A stretch of 64,000 bases of DNA from Fagopyrum homotropicum (GCA_033239125.1 BSWB01000002.1:161541909-161605908), one strand, 5' to 3'; positions 10,900-23,350 are shown, numbered from the stretch's first letter. Notes: generated by a model from the sequence alone, not told the origin. A program made the numbers and translations.

Positions 10900-12100
10900 C
10901 GGGGTACTATTAAGACTTATAGTCCGAGAGGCCACAAAGAGCGATAAAACGGCTCGTCAAGACGCGGACATCTTGTGAACACGTCTACAAGAGCATCCCT
11001 CGTGATTAGCGCTTCAACGTTTGGAGGGACATATGCACGGTTGATGGGAGACAACAGACACAGGGAGGCTATAACATCAACCACTTCATCGACTTTCCAA
11101 AAAACATGCTTAATGTGAATTTTTTGAATCGAACCTTGATATCAACTATCAAAATCTCTTATTGTCAAGGAGGTCTTCAAAACCCAAATATATAGTTGAT
11201 AAAGTTAAAATTTGTCTCCTTCAATTTCAATTTTGTTGGCTTTAAATCATTCGAACCTTTATTACTCAAAAGCATTACGCAGTTCAAATGCGTACTTTGG
11301 AATTTTCACCTTTGGATATACACTGCGAATATGACATGCGTAGTTGAAGCCGATCAGATCCGACCAACTACACATTTCCTATGCGTAGTTGTAAATATTA
11401 TTGTTTTTTTAAAATTATAACTACAACCACGTTTCTCGGAAGCGTAGTTCGTCGGCTTCATCTCGGCTCCAGCACACATACTAAACGCATAGTTGTAATC
11501 CGGAGGTAAAAACAAAACTACCCACCCGTATTACGTGATTATCATGACGAATAAAAATTTTCGCAAATACGACTATCAATGAACGCCTTAATCTTAACTA
11601 TGAAATATCATAATGTTAAATTCAAAAAGCATAAGCCTTATAGTTTAAGACTTATATAATTATTTGTATTTTTTATATTTTTTTCTCTTTTCTTTGGAAT
11701 TGCTTTTGCTATACCGACACCATTTATATATTTTTGGGTTGGGTAGTGCTTCTAGAATTTTCTTGAACACATTTTTAAAAAGAATAAAAAGAATTGGAAA
11801 AAGAAGAGGGAAATATAGAATGCGGGCAAGTGCATGTGCGGCAGAAGTAAAGAATCGGGCAGATCTTACATAGACGGTCCAGATCTAAGATCTCTTTATT
11901 CGAGACTTTATTTTTAAAATAAATATAAAGATTCACGAATAACGAGGGTTGACCAGTCTTTGCCACATTTGCATGGCGTCGCATAACATCACAACCCGAC
12001 AACTCTGCCCACTCACCTTGCGTTACAGCTGGCATCATATCATTTTTATTATTACTATTTTACCCTTTAAGTTTTTTTTTAACTATACGGTAATCGATAA
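10900..12100. other. Gene-free region with GCGTAGTTG motif cluster
   Basis: No gene recognised. 11280-11500 contains several copies of a GCGTAGTTG-like motif in the same and inverted orientation (11336, 11380, 11440, 11486), which may be subterminal repeats of a decayed DNA transposon. The remainder is AT-rich. Confidence 0.35.
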
Positions 12101-12605
12101 GATGTATCATTTTCTCGAGACTCTCTAACCTAAAGCATACTTCCGGATGAAATCCACCATTTGGGAGGGATCAAAGCGCAACCTAGCGGGTAGTCGGGTC
12201 CCAAATCTGCAAGTTTATCGACAACGTTGCTGACTTCCCTAAAGATGTGTTTGACCGGTTGGAAATTGACCAAAATATTAGTGATATCTAAAATGACGAG
12301 ATCAAGTTCCCATAGGGGTTTTCAAATTTGCTTAATGGAATTGATGTAAGATTATCCCCTTCAATCTCAAGTTTATTGATCTCCAGATTACATGCTCTGA
12401 TCAACCCCTATCTTATCGCGCATTCTACAACATGAATGACCGATGTGTTCCCACATTATCCGTAGCCTATGGAGATTGTTGATGCATGTTGGTTTCTTAG
12501 AATTAAACTGAAGGCTGACTCCCCGGATTCACATTTAGATCCATCAAAGTTTAACTTGACAAATCTATTATCAAGTCTTACCCATTGGACATTTCTAATT
12601 TTTCT
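12100..12605 (-). pseudogene. LINE-type RNase H remnant
   Basis: Minus-strand translation across frames gives RFVKLNFDGSKC, then a glycine-poor ILRN segment, then LEINKLEIEGDNLTSI. This is the start and the second acidic strand of the plant RNase H fold used in LINE ORF2. Several stops and shifts are present and no poly-A is obvious. It is a dead fragment in opposite orientation to the copy at 9935. Confidence 0.6.
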
Positions 12606-12609
12606 ATTG

Positions 12610-13893
12610 CTTATGGCCGTTTTTTGTTTTGTTTGGTTCTTTCTTTTGTTCGCATCTTGTCAACTCTTTATTTGGTCTTGTACTCGTACCCTAATATTTT
12701 GAGTTTTCTTATTGCTTAAGATATTTTGTTTCTTTAAGTCCAAATATTTTGTACTTTAAATTAGCCGGATACGAGAAAAACATTAATTCATTTAAATTAA
12801 ATATTCTTACTTATTGTATTTGTATCTCACCGAAATATTTGGACAGAAAGAAACCAAAATATTTTTGTTTCAAAGCATGACCTGAGGCATGTGACGACCT
12901 TATTTGTTGTATTTGATCATGCTTGTTAAAATACATGTTCATAAACTACCTTATTTGTTGTACGGCGATTCCGCCCTTGTAACCCCATACAAGGGATCAA
13001 TTGTCCTCGTTAACTCTCAGACTAACTGATTGACGGTGTAACCTCGTCTTTAAGCTAGAACGTCGCCCGTACCTCCTAGGAAAGACGAAGAAGTCCTCTC
13101 TATTGTCTAAGAACCAACTATGTGACGCGTAACAGTTAAGTCTCATATAAATAGGATTGTGAAGGAGGTAAATCTTTTTTGAAAAAGTTTAGTTAAGTTG
13201 GATAAAATGTGCATTAGGGTTGTGTAGTAAAAAAAACAATTTATAAGACACGAAATAAAAAAATAAGTTATGGTTGATTTTCTTGTTAGAAAATCACAGA
13301 CAAATATTGCTAATGGGTTTTATTACGAATGTATGAAAACTTATGCGTATGACAAAGTGAAAACCTCGCGTACGTCAAGCCGTAAGAACTTATAAAAGAC
13401 ATTCAATTTTAAAAAATAATAGTATTGATATTGTCACTTGTCCACACGTGGTTATTAGCTATAACTCCCTATAAAGGCGTACCTTTTACGTATGATCGTA
13501 CACCAACTTTTATAAAAGGTGCACGAACGTGCACCTCGTCAACGTGCATGACAAAAATACAATTTGCGTAATCGTAATACACAATCGTGCACCATAATAA
13601 AAATATAATAGGTATGATCGTGTACCGTGCAAGGTCTTGATACACGTTTGTGCACCCGATACTCTATTGTTATACAAGGTACATGACCGTGTACCATTTC
13701 ATACGAATAACAATTAAAATCAATTGATAATATTTTAACAGAACTACAATATGAGACTTAAAGTCTCCTACCAAAAAAAAATATGAGACTTAAAGTCTGT
13801 TTTATTTTATTGATTTGAATCGTGTATATGCACGATAAGAAATTATATTCCGACTAAAAGATAAGAGATATGAAAAACTAAAATAAATTGATA

Positions 13894-13929
<36 letters not shown>

Positions 13930-13980
13930 CATAATCGATCTATCTATTAACACTTTACGGCAAGTTGAGGTACCAAATCA
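12610..13980. other. Gene-free region with GTGCAC-rich patch and (TA)n tract
   Basis: 13500-13700 is a patch of GTGCAC/GTACAC words, including the perfect hairpin AGGTGCAC-GAAC-GTGCACCT at 13517-13536. A TA tract lies at 13899-13926. No gene is recognised. Confidence 0.45.
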
Positions 13981-13985
13981 AACAT

Positions 13986-14350
13986 GCTCTGATACTATGC
14001 AGAGAAGATAATGTCAGCTTTGTCAATTCAAACATGGTAGTGTCGACTTTGTGGTATACTTATTTTTCAAAATTGTATTCTGGTGAATGAGATAATGATG
14101 TCCGAAATTTCATGTACGAAATTCACAACATGGAAAAAAGACAAAATTATGGAGCAAAAGTGTTTAAAGGTCGTACCTTTGGGTCACTATTTATTTTAAA
14201 TAGGGAACAAGTGTACGTAGCTACTCGAATACGAGTAAACCGCTCAAACCTATCATTTTTGGTTCAATCACATAGATCTCGTACCTCGACAATGCACACG
14301 CTAATTCCCGAAGAATTCTAGAATGACCTCCTTACACTACCTTTGTAGCA
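13986..14350 (-). mobile_element. Possible Copia LTR junction (primer-binding site) on the minus strand
   Basis: Minus-strand TAGTATCAGAGC (13986-13997) matches the initiator-tRNA primer-binding site TGGTATCAGAGC at 11 of 12 positions. It directly follows CTCTGCA, a typical Copia LTR end. The LTR would extend to higher coordinates, but I could not find its other border or any pol sequence. Confidence 0.3.
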
Positions 14351-14359
14351 CCATATTAG

Positions 14360-14921
14360 ACGTCCAAATCAAAAATATTGTACCAATTGGTATTTGGAAA
14401 AATATTATTATTTAGGATAATAAATTTGTGGTCGAGCATTACTACATTTTGTATGTTGCATTTTTTTTTTCTCTTACATTTAGAGGCCGGTTTGAACAGT
14501 TAAATAACAAAAATAAAAGGTTTTTATGTTAATTTAAAAAAATAAATCCTTTAATTATTATTTTTTATTTCAGTATCATAAAGCTAATTACCTCTGCAGA
14601 ATACTATATTTTATTAATTATGTCCATTTCTCTTAGATTTGTTTGATTAGATACTTTATTTTAAGTACCATGGCCGAATCATATTTTTTAAATGCAAATA
14701 AATTTTTTATATTTTATTGACTAATTATCTGCAGTTCCAAGTCCGAAACCGATTAAAAACGTATCTATATTAAAAAAAAAATAAACATCGGAGCTAGTGT
14801 AACTACTTGATTATTATATAAATCGAAATGTTCAAAATTTATTATTTTTTTGGTAGAACGAAATGTTCAAAGTTGATAGTACGTGTATGGCAGTAGTAAT
14901 AACTAATAACGTCATTCTTTT

Positions 14922-14929
<8 letters not shown>
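14360..14929. other. Gene-free AT-rich spacer
   Basis: AT-rich sequence with no coding, RNA or bounded-repeat signal that I can support. Confidence 0.45.

Positions 14930-15006
<77 letters not shown>
14930..15006. repeat. (TA)n tract, about 77 bp
   Basis: Uninterrupted TA dinucleotide repeat next to a TA-flanked MITE fragment. Confidence 0.98.
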
Positions 15007-15007
<1 letters not shown>

Positions 15008-15435
15008 TAACTCATATGTAAACAGTAACACCGAATATTTGTAAGTATACTGTCGAATGTATAGATTCAGTTCCGGCGAATCTTCTTCCATTAATAACAT
15101 GATTAATAATAATTAGGAATAATAATAATTAGGAATAACCACAATAACTACTAATAATTCACTCAACCAACAATAACTACGAATAATACATTAAGGGTCG
15201 AGATTTATTATAGATATCATAATTATTAATAATTAGGAATATCAATAATTAGGAATAACCACAATAACTACGAATAATCTACTCAACCAACAATAACTAC
15301 GAATAGTACATTAAACGATATGGCACATTCGTAACAAAACTAATAATAATTACGAATTTGTTCTCATATATACACGTTAGGGGTGTTCTCATATACTTTT
15401 TTTTTGGTTTTCGGTCAAGCCTCGTTCTCATATAC
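15007..15435. mobile_element. Chimera of two TA-flanked MITE families
   Basis: 15007-15101 matches the left half of the 36921 and 63123 elements (TCATATGTAAACAG, then TTCCGGCGAATCTTCTTCCA). From about 15101 the sequence changes to the other family seen at 31743, in reverse orientation (ACATTCGTAACAAAACTAATAATAATTACG, ending CGTTAGGGGTGTTCTCATA). A 60-bp block with ACAATAACTACGAATAA is present twice. Confidence 0.6.
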
Positions 15436-15439
15436 TATA

Positions 15440-16722
15440 TATATAGAACAGGAAGAAAGATATCTTAGTTTACTTCTAAAATTATTTTACAATTTTAGGC
15501 AATATACATATCGAGTTTTCATTTGTTTTTAACTAAATTTGTTGAAAAAAAAAAAAAAGATGATTAAAATAATATTATATTAGGGTATGTTTATCAAAGG
15601 TTTATAAACCTTTCATCTCGTTTATAAAGCCCGTTTATTTTTTGTTGGGTGTTTATTTGTGATCGAGTTTATTTTTGAACGAATTTATTCGGGTTTATAA
15701 ATCTCTAAAAAATAACCTCCTCAATCCATGATTATTTTTCATGGATGGGTTTATTTTTTCTTTATACCCGAAATTGTCCTCGTTCGCATTTTATAAATCC
15801 GACCATAACATTCACACTCGTGAAGTTTCTCTCCTTCAAAACAACCACATCATTGTCGTCTACGACTATACCTTCGAGATTGGATATTTTCGATTACCTT
15901 CAAATTAATATCTTGATTGAATTATTCTTTAATTTTTTTAGGGACAAAATCTAATTTGAACGAAAATAAACAAAAAAAAAACCTTATGTAGACACCATTA
16001 GAAAAATAAAATTATATATACTCAACAAGTTTATCAATCAAAAATAAACCATAAATCCGTATAAAATTATTTAATTTATAAACTCATAAAAACACAAACT
16101 TTTAATAAATAGAATATTAATATTTTATTATGAATCTCCTTGTCAAATAACACTCTTGCATATTGTTATAGTTTCTTTTATTAATTTATTTTTTTTTGCT
16201 AACAAATTTTGCCTACAGTCTTCAAATAGTTGGAAAAAATTGATAAAAATATTTTTAAATAATTAAAAAATTGATAATGACGTCCTTTTATGGAGCATAT
16301 TATTTGACTATTTTAATTACAAAATATTAAAAAGAAACTTGGGGCCGGACGCCGCCACGCAGACCTCAGACGGTACTTGAAACCCTAGTTTTAATTATCA
16401 TTAATATTTTATGAAAAAACAAAGAATAAGTAACGTATAAGATTTAAAGACTATAATATGTTAATGGAATTTATAATTTGAGTTGATTTATATATAGGAA
16501 AAAAAGTTCATTTATTATTCTTTTTATTGTTAACGTGATGGTAAGAATATCCAAGTTTGCCACGAAACGTTTTATTTGAATTTCATTTTGATTAATATGA
16601 GTAAATCTTACAAATGTGTAAGAATAACTATTGCATGTTTAAACTTTAAATCTTTTCCTGATTAATTTGGATTTTTATATGAATTTATGTTTGATTTTGA
16701 AAGAAGAGAGTAAAGATAGGGT
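15440..16722. other. Gene-free AT-rich region
   Basis: 15590-15720 and 16020-16110 contain facing TTTATAAACC/ATAAAC motifs that may be the decayed ends of a miniature element. No coding sequence is recognised. Confidence 0.35.
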
Positions 16723-16973
16723 TAGGGTCCGGTTGACATACACATAGGGCTGACTGGACCGGGACCGGACGTAACGGTCCGGTCCGGTTCCGGGTTGAAC
16801 CGGTTTGTACCTAAATTGTGCAATTTTGGTGAGGTTTTTCGGTCCAAAACCGGAATGGACCGGAACAAACGGAACTGGACTGAAAATCCGTAGTTTACTG
16901 TCAAACCCGGATTATACTCCAAAAAATAATCCCTCAAATTATCTCATACTCTAGGCTTGCCAAACGGACCCTA
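16723..16973. mobile_element. Nested hAT-type remnants
   Basis: The outer ends TAGGGTCCGGTTGACA and CTTGCCAAACGGACCCTA are inverted copies. Inside, from 16745 to about 16914, lies a truncated copy of the GGTCCG family of 3175 in reverse orientation; GCAATTTTGGTGAGGTTTTT is shared. No clear target duplication remains for either. Confidence 0.55.
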
Positions 16974-16979
16974 TGTGTA

Positions 16980-17780
16980 TAGGATGAAATATTCTCATAT
17001 TGATGATAAAAAAGATAATAAGTCTAGTATGCAACATTGTTGACTATTCTTTTTATTTTCAATTGATTTTAGGATAGAATATCATCAAACTTATTCATTT
17101 GGTTCTTTTTTATGTTAGTAATATGTTGAGAACTTGAGATGATAAGCTACTACATGAATTTCCATGACAGCTTGATTAGGTACCGATTGTTCAAATACAA
17201 CATATATTTGTTTAACTAAAAATCGTTCAATAATGTAGTCAATTGTTCAACTGTATGAACAATGGTTCAAGTCTTCAATTTATGTCTAGTTTTTCAAACT
17301 ACACTTTCGTTTGACTAACCGATTTATATGTCTAACAAATACATGTTATATGAACAATTATTACATGATTCAATGTTTCTGGATCGGTTCTACGACCAAT
17401 TCGTATATATAATCTAAACACTCTTTGTATATATGTATGTATTTTAGGTCTAAAAACACACTTACAAACTTGACGTGGAATCTTGATTATGTTTTTGTTC
17501 CCTGCAAATTATATTTGTTGAAAAGTTAATAAACATATTTGAAGGCTTGTATGTTAATATTTTTTTAAGGAGAAGTTGTAGTACTAAAGGTATTATGACG
17601 TGAAAAGAAGTAAAGGGTAGGAAGGTGTAACATTTAAGACTCATATAGATCTCGTGATTTCCTCTATGGACTTATTTTTCTTACCATTAGATTTCTTACA
17701 CCTCTCTTGTGTCTTATCAATTATCCCGACATGTTTTGATATTTGAATCTTTTTCTTCGGATATATGCAATCACACCAAC
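16980..17780. other. Gene-free AT-rich region
   Basis: AT-rich, with several TTGTTCAA-like words (17180-17280). No gene or bounded repeat is seen. Confidence 0.4.
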
Positions 17781-18170
17781 AAGTTTATCCGTTGAATCAA
17801 AATATTAAAAGTTAGTGGTTTAAATACTACATAGTCAAATATTAAAAGTTATCGAGTATGTATTTGTCACATGCAATCCAGGAGACCTTAAGCCCGTAGA
17901 TAATCCCTCGTATCTCAAATGTAGAAACTGTGCATGGTCCAAGGTTAGCGATGACCTTTGTTACCACTCTCTCGAATTGTTTCTAAACACACCCGCCGTT
18001 GACATGTCCATTCGTCTTTCACTATGGTGTTGATTTTGATTATTCCCTTCGAGGTGGTTTCCATACGATGTATTGAGTTCTTCTGATCGATAATTTGTGT
18101 TGTTGCCGCAATTTGCTCCTTGTGACAAAATATTCCATTGCTCGATCTCTAACATGTGTGCTCTGTGTTA
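17780..18170 (-). pseudogene. LINE-type RNase H remnant
   Basis: Minus-strand translation over three frames gives VWKPPREGIIKINT, then AGVFRNNSREW, then FEIRGIIYGLKVSWIACD. In order these match the opening WxPP-KxNT strand, the GGVxRxxxGxW strand and the AExxGxxxGL helix of plant retroelement RNase H. At least two frameshifts break it. Confidence 0.6.
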
Positions 18171-18744
18171 TCTTAACAACTCTCTTATGAAAAATAAACT
18201 CTTATTTGTCCCACTTTCATGTTCAACTTAGTCCTAACAAAAACTTTACTCCACAAGACATTATTATTTGCAATTGAACCCAACATTTCTTTCATTCCGA
18301 TTAGACTGGTTATCGTTTGTCATTTGATAGACATCTGTTTAACTTACGATCATCATAATTGTTAGCAATCGCTACCCTTTTTACTATAAATATAAATTTT
18401 CTCCTAAATCGTATCATAATTTTGTCAAAGTTAGATGTAATATAGAATATTGCTTAGTTTATTCAATCAAAATTACGTGTAAGGTGTTTTATATGGTGAT
18501 TCAAGTGGATTAGTTTCCCGTTTATCTACCACCACTATGGTATTTGGTAACTACTACATGCATGCTTAATCTTAAAACTATTAATTAACATTAAGTTTGA
18601 CAATATTAGGAGATTTGGCGGGGAAGCACTAGACAATTAGACATGATTACCTCATTCCCCATGATTTATGGAATGCTTTTACCTTTCGACCAAATTCATA
18701 GCCCCACACTTGCTTTGGTTATCCTTAATACAATCAAATCCATC
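18170..18744. other. Gene-free spacer before a deleted Copia element
   Basis: AT-rich sequence without recognised genes. Part of 18600-18744 may belong to the LTR of the Copia remnant that follows. Confidence 0.35.
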
Positions 18745-19465
18745 AATCAATTATAAAGTTATTCACTCGCCTTTTGTCGATAGCATGCATATAGACTAGA
18801 CTAGGTTAGTTTGCATCTTTATATCGATAATATCGAGATCGTAATAACTATATCATATCTTTGTGATTCTCTTGTAAATCCAATATAAAAAGTTATTATA
18901 ATATCAATGTAAGTGTGGTTCATTTTCACTGTTTGTGTGAGTTGTTATGGTATTGAAGCAACGATACTAAACCTATCAGCGTCCTAGGACGTCAATCTAC
19001 CGGCGTTTTAAGGGTGTCAACAAGCCGGCATCCTAATGTTGCCAAACAAAGCAAATTTGTGTCTTATTGTTGCCAAACAAAACAACAGACAACCCCAACC
19101 ACTTTTCCTCAAGACTCATTGTCTCAAATTGAATATAATATATTTAAAGGCAAGTCAAAATGAGTGTTAGAAAAACAAATAGCCCGCATTTGTTTTACAC
19201 GTTTGACCGACCAATTGGCAGATCCGTTTACGAATACTTTAGGTATGAGTAGTTTTCAATTTCTCATGTTCAAATTCGGTGGTGTGCGTCACACGTCATC
19301 TACTTTAGGGCGTGATAAGATCAAGATCATATCTCTATGTTATTTACATTGCTATTTATTACTAATTATTATTCTCTTTTAAGCCCTATATAAAGAGTTA
19401 TCATAGTATGAATAAAATGTGGTTCTATTTTCACCGTTTGAGTGGTCTTTTCCACTCTAAATCTC
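18745..19465 (+). mobile_element. Internally deleted Copia-type retrotransposon
   Basis: Two LTR-like end segments share ATAAAAAGTTATTATAATAT / ATAAAGAGTTATCATAGTAT followed by GTGGTTC-ATTTTCAC-GTTTG (about 18885-18940 and 19388-19445). Directly after the first comes TGGTATTGAAGC, 9 of 12 matches to the initiator-tRNA primer site. Just before the second, the frame at 19164-19300 reads VLEKQIARICFTRLTDQLADPFTNTLG, the end of Copia RNase H (DQLADxFTKxL). Only about 320 bp of interior remains, so gag and most of pol are gone. Confidence 0.55.
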
Positions 19466-19469
19466 ACTG

Positions 19470-20275
19470 ATGTTGTTGGGTTGTGGAGAAGAAACCGCAA
19501 ACAAAGGCACACGAAAAGCCAAATACAGAGCATTTATAGGTGAAACCAACTTCTAAGCAATTACGGAATAACTTATGGGTGTAACTAAGACTGTAAGTGG
19601 CTACTACACCTTCCATGGCTATATTTACCGACACAATAAGCAAATTACAAAAGAATAAGGAGACTTACGGTCGTGGTTACGACAATAATTTCCCTTTTGT
19701 AGTGTTAGACTTTTGTTTTATGATTTTATTTTTTATGAAGAGGAAAGAGATTTGAGGCACCAAATAGGCATGGTGATTTGAAAAACTGTACAAATAGAAG
19801 ACGGACTAACCGTCATACAAGAAAAGAAGAAACAAATAAGAAAAAGGAACATCAAACCAAAACAAATCTCGAGATAGACACTGAAGCATGAGAAACACCG
19901 GAGAAAGAAGGGTAATCTAGTATTCACTACTTGCCAGTAACCCGATTACTGGAAAACTTTTATTATCGTTATAAATTGTATTTTTCAAATAGTGTTTGAG
20001 TGAGTTTGTTAAGTAGGCTTTTTTTGCCTAATGTAGCATTAAACATGCTCTTTTGTTTATTATGAGGCAACTATATTTTTTTGAAACAATTTGGTTTACT
20101 AGGTTTTTTATAGTTTTGTTTTTAGTAAATGTATATGTGTAGAGTTTGAAAATAAATACAAAAGGTTGGGGCATATATACTTAGTTGAAACATTAAAAAG
20201 TTTAGTTACTACTATAGTTTTTCAAAAAGGCCTAGTTATGAAAATTGTCATAGTTGTTTTACCCTTTAACAAAGA
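19470..20275. other. Gene-free spacer containing a shared ~110-bp block
   Basis: No gene. 20081-20195 carries a block (TTGAAACAATTTGGTTTACTAGG through AATAAATACAAAAGGT) that recurs at 37806-37911 and, reversed, at 62398-62502. Confidence 0.5.
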
Positions 20276-20283
20276 GTCTAGTA

Positions 20284-21000
20284 CAGGCCCGTTCAACAAG
20301 GGGTGCCATTCGGCCTAACAGCACAGGGCCCCCAGTTTTTTTGGGGCCCCATAATAATAATGTTTAGTTAATCCATCAAACAAAAGAGAGCTTGCCACAT
20401 TGGTTAAACCTCAACATTAGGTGTAAATGGTCTAGGGTTCAAATCTCATTTCTAATGTTTTTTATATATTTTTTTATATAATTTTTTTTATCTCCTCATT
20501 TGCTTTTTTTTTCCTTTTTTTCTTTTATCTCCTCTTATATTTATTTTTTTATCTCCTCTTTTGTTAATTTTTTTGGGGCCCATTATAATTATGTTTATAT
20601 ATTTTTTTTATCTCCTTTTACTTATTTTTATTTTTTTTATCTCCTTTTTGCTTATAATTATTTTTTTATCTCCTCTTTTACTTATTTTTCAGGGGGCCAT
20701 TATAATTATATTAATTTAATCTATCAAACAAAAGAGTGCTTGCCACATTGTTTATTTTTATCTTTTCAACGGGTGTAGTTTTTTTTATATCCTCCTTTGT
20801 ATTTTTTTTAATTTTTTTTATCTCCTCAACATTAGGTGTAAATGGTCTCTTTTTTTTTATTGTAATTCTTTCATGTATTTTTTTAATTAAAAAAGTAATT
20901 TTAGTTTTTTGTCCTTTTCTTTCTTGATAAAATATATTTTTTAAAACTGATAAAAAAAAAATGTTGACACAGGGCCTCCGAAACTCATTGGACGGCCCTG
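20284..21000. mobile_element. hAT-type non-autonomous element with GGGCCC ends
   Basis: A 717-bp element with left end CAGGCCCGTTCAACAAGG and right end CTCATTGGACGGCCCTG. It is flanked by the perfect 8-bp duplication GTCTAGTA (20276-20283 and 21001-21008). The CAGGGCCG-type terminus and 8-bp duplication identify hAT. The interior has many TTTTTTATCTCCTCTTTT units and two partial copies of TCAAACAAAAGAG-GCTTGCCACATTG. The open frames here are repeat artefacts. Confidence 0.88.
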
Positions 21001-21008
21001 GTCTAGTA

Positions 21009-22380
21009 ACTTCCACACTTCTAAATGCTTTATTAAGATTGAAAAAAGTGAAGTAGTAATCAGACGGGATAAATTAATTTTATAACCGAAAATCAAACTA
21101 GCTAGATAATCCGAGACGTTATCCGTTTCCAAAATTATCCGCTAATATACCGAAGCTCCCGAACCGATTCAAGACCACACAAGCATTTAACTTATTAGAA
21201 GCTTTTATGAGTGTATTATTTTTGTAGTGATCCATATCAACATATTTATGACGTGTCCATAGTAGGATATTATTTGTTTAGTGATGGAACAAGATCTGAT
21301 CTGAACCGTTCATCTTGTCCCACCAAACAGCATCCCCACCGTCCACTTTTTTCAACTTGACGTGCAGAAAGGGACAGTAAAAAAGAGACAGGGAATAATT
21401 ATGCAACCGTTGATAAAGTTACCACCTCTAACACCAAACCTCTCGTGACACTTTATTAATGCTTTTTCGTTTTTTTTTTCTTTTTTTTTTTTTTACATTT
21501 CTAGCAAATTTATTTAACTTGGTTTATTTTTATATTGAGAATTTAGGGTCTGGCAATAAAACCGGGTTTGAGAGAATACTTATAAACTATATATATTTAC
21601 TTTTTAAAATTCAAAATATACATATAATTTATCAAGTTAAAAAATCATAACATATTTCACTAACTTAACCTTTGAAATTATTGTCTTTAAAAACACTGAA
21701 ATATGTGAATTTTTATTGGGTAAAATAAAGTTGTGAGTTGTTAGTGTAAAGATGAGAACAATGAAAGCTCGTTTCTAATGAGATAAAACAGGCTCATGTT
21801 ATTTTTTATAAAAAAATTTAATAGGGAATAAAAAAAATTCCGAATATATTATCGCTTCTTTGTCTAAAATGTAGATTATGTTTCCATAACTACTTTGACG
21901 TCATTGATGGTAACAAATCGGACATCCTCACACCCTCGTAATGTACCGGGGTTCTTCAAAAAGGTTGAAACAACCAAATCATTGGAAAGGTATCGATCCT
22001 CGCAAACTCTCTCACATCTGTGCTCACGTTCAATTTAGCGAGGATCTCTTATAACACTAAAGGATATGTGTTTTAGGTCCCTAACTATAACCTCGTTGGT
22101 GAAGTCTGTGAGAAATTATGAAGAGTCAAATATAAGGTGAAGGGTTTCATCGCAAGTTCGAACGTATATGTGTGTTAGGTACGAGTCAACACACGAATCT
22201 GGTAGGATAACATCGTAAAATCAATTGACAATACGAAGGAGTAAGTCACTAAACTTATATAGTAGGCTAGACGTGGACAATTTTATCTTCACACGTCTCC
22301 ACTAAGTGCACAACATGGAGGGTTTCCTTGCTCCTTAGAGTGCACATGCTTAAGCCTAACACATAGCCCGTCACACCTTC
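21009..22380. other. Gene-free region
   Basis: AT-rich apart from 21890-22340, which is of normal complexity and might be decayed coding sequence (possible retroelement or F-box-type debris), but I cannot place it in a family. Confidence 0.3.
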
Positions 22381-22940
22381 ATTGTAAAATATAAGGAGAA
22401 TTTTGACACAACAATTTGTTATTCATCTCGCCACGAATTATGATAGCACTAGCAAGCCAAAAATTTTCATTATATTTTATAATACCGGTTACAATAACTA
22501 ACTTCGGTTCAAACTTCAAATAGATCCAATAGTATCGACAAATAGAAACTCTAAAGATAAAATATATCAGCGAAAACAATAGTTCACGCAGTACTTTCGG
22601 GTTTCATAACCCAACCCCTAGAACACATATGCCTAAGCCTTACACAGAGCCTACACGAAGTTCGGTATCGTCAGAAAAACTGGTGTTGGAGTTCGAAATT
22701 CCCAGATGAGTCAGTCGGTCAGCAACAGTTGGTTTATCTGAAAATATGTCTGATGTGAACTTCGTCAAAGAAGCGGAGATCCAGTATGGAGTCGGAAATA
22801 ATAATCTCGACCTTCCACGGACAACTCCACAGTTCTTGGAGTGTCTTGATAACACAAAGATTATCACTCTCGATTTCGATCTTTTGATTTTTAATTTGTT
22901 AGCCTCTTGTAAACCCGATTTAAGAGCAATTTAGTGTTTT
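22380..22940 (-). pseudogene. LINE-type RNase H remnant
   Basis: Minus-strand translation gives ALKSGLQEANKLKI, IEIESDNLCVIKTLQELWSC, then FFDEVHIRHIFR and ADRLTHLGISNSN. These match helix A, the IExDS strand and the HIxRxxNxxADxLA end of plant LINE RNase H. Two shifts and one stop break the frame. Confidence 0.62.
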
Positions 22941-23350
22941 TTTTAAACACGAAAGGAGTATTAAAATTGAAGAAATAGAAAAATCAAAAATAGAGATTGA
23001 AGCGCCATTGTCGTTACGTTAGGGCCGGTTTGGCCTTGTCGTGCACGTCCTCATTGTCATCTGCCCTAATGACCTCTCATCTTTTCTATCTTTAATTCTT
23101 ATTTTCTTTGATAGCTCCACATATCAACCCTCTATTCTACCCTATTCTCAATGTTTTTGTCATTATAATTGTAAAATATTTTTATTAATTTACAACCACT
23201 CTTAACAACATATGGGGTTACAATCAAATTGAAATTTAAACATATATAATTCACACGTTATTCATCAATCCAACGAGACTTACAATTCCCGACGTGATCT
23301 TAAGTTTTTGCCATATTTTTCAAGAAGACATAACGGTGGCATATTCGTCT
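22941..23350. other. Gene-free spacer
   Basis: No gene or bounded element. A TTAGGGCCGGTTTGGCC patch near 23020 resembles a MITE end without a partner. Confidence 0.35.

Noticed and set aside
20500..20930. Hydrophobic, phenylalanine-rich open frames
   Set aside because: They arise from T-rich TTTTTTATCTCC repeats inside the hAT-type element at 20284-21000.
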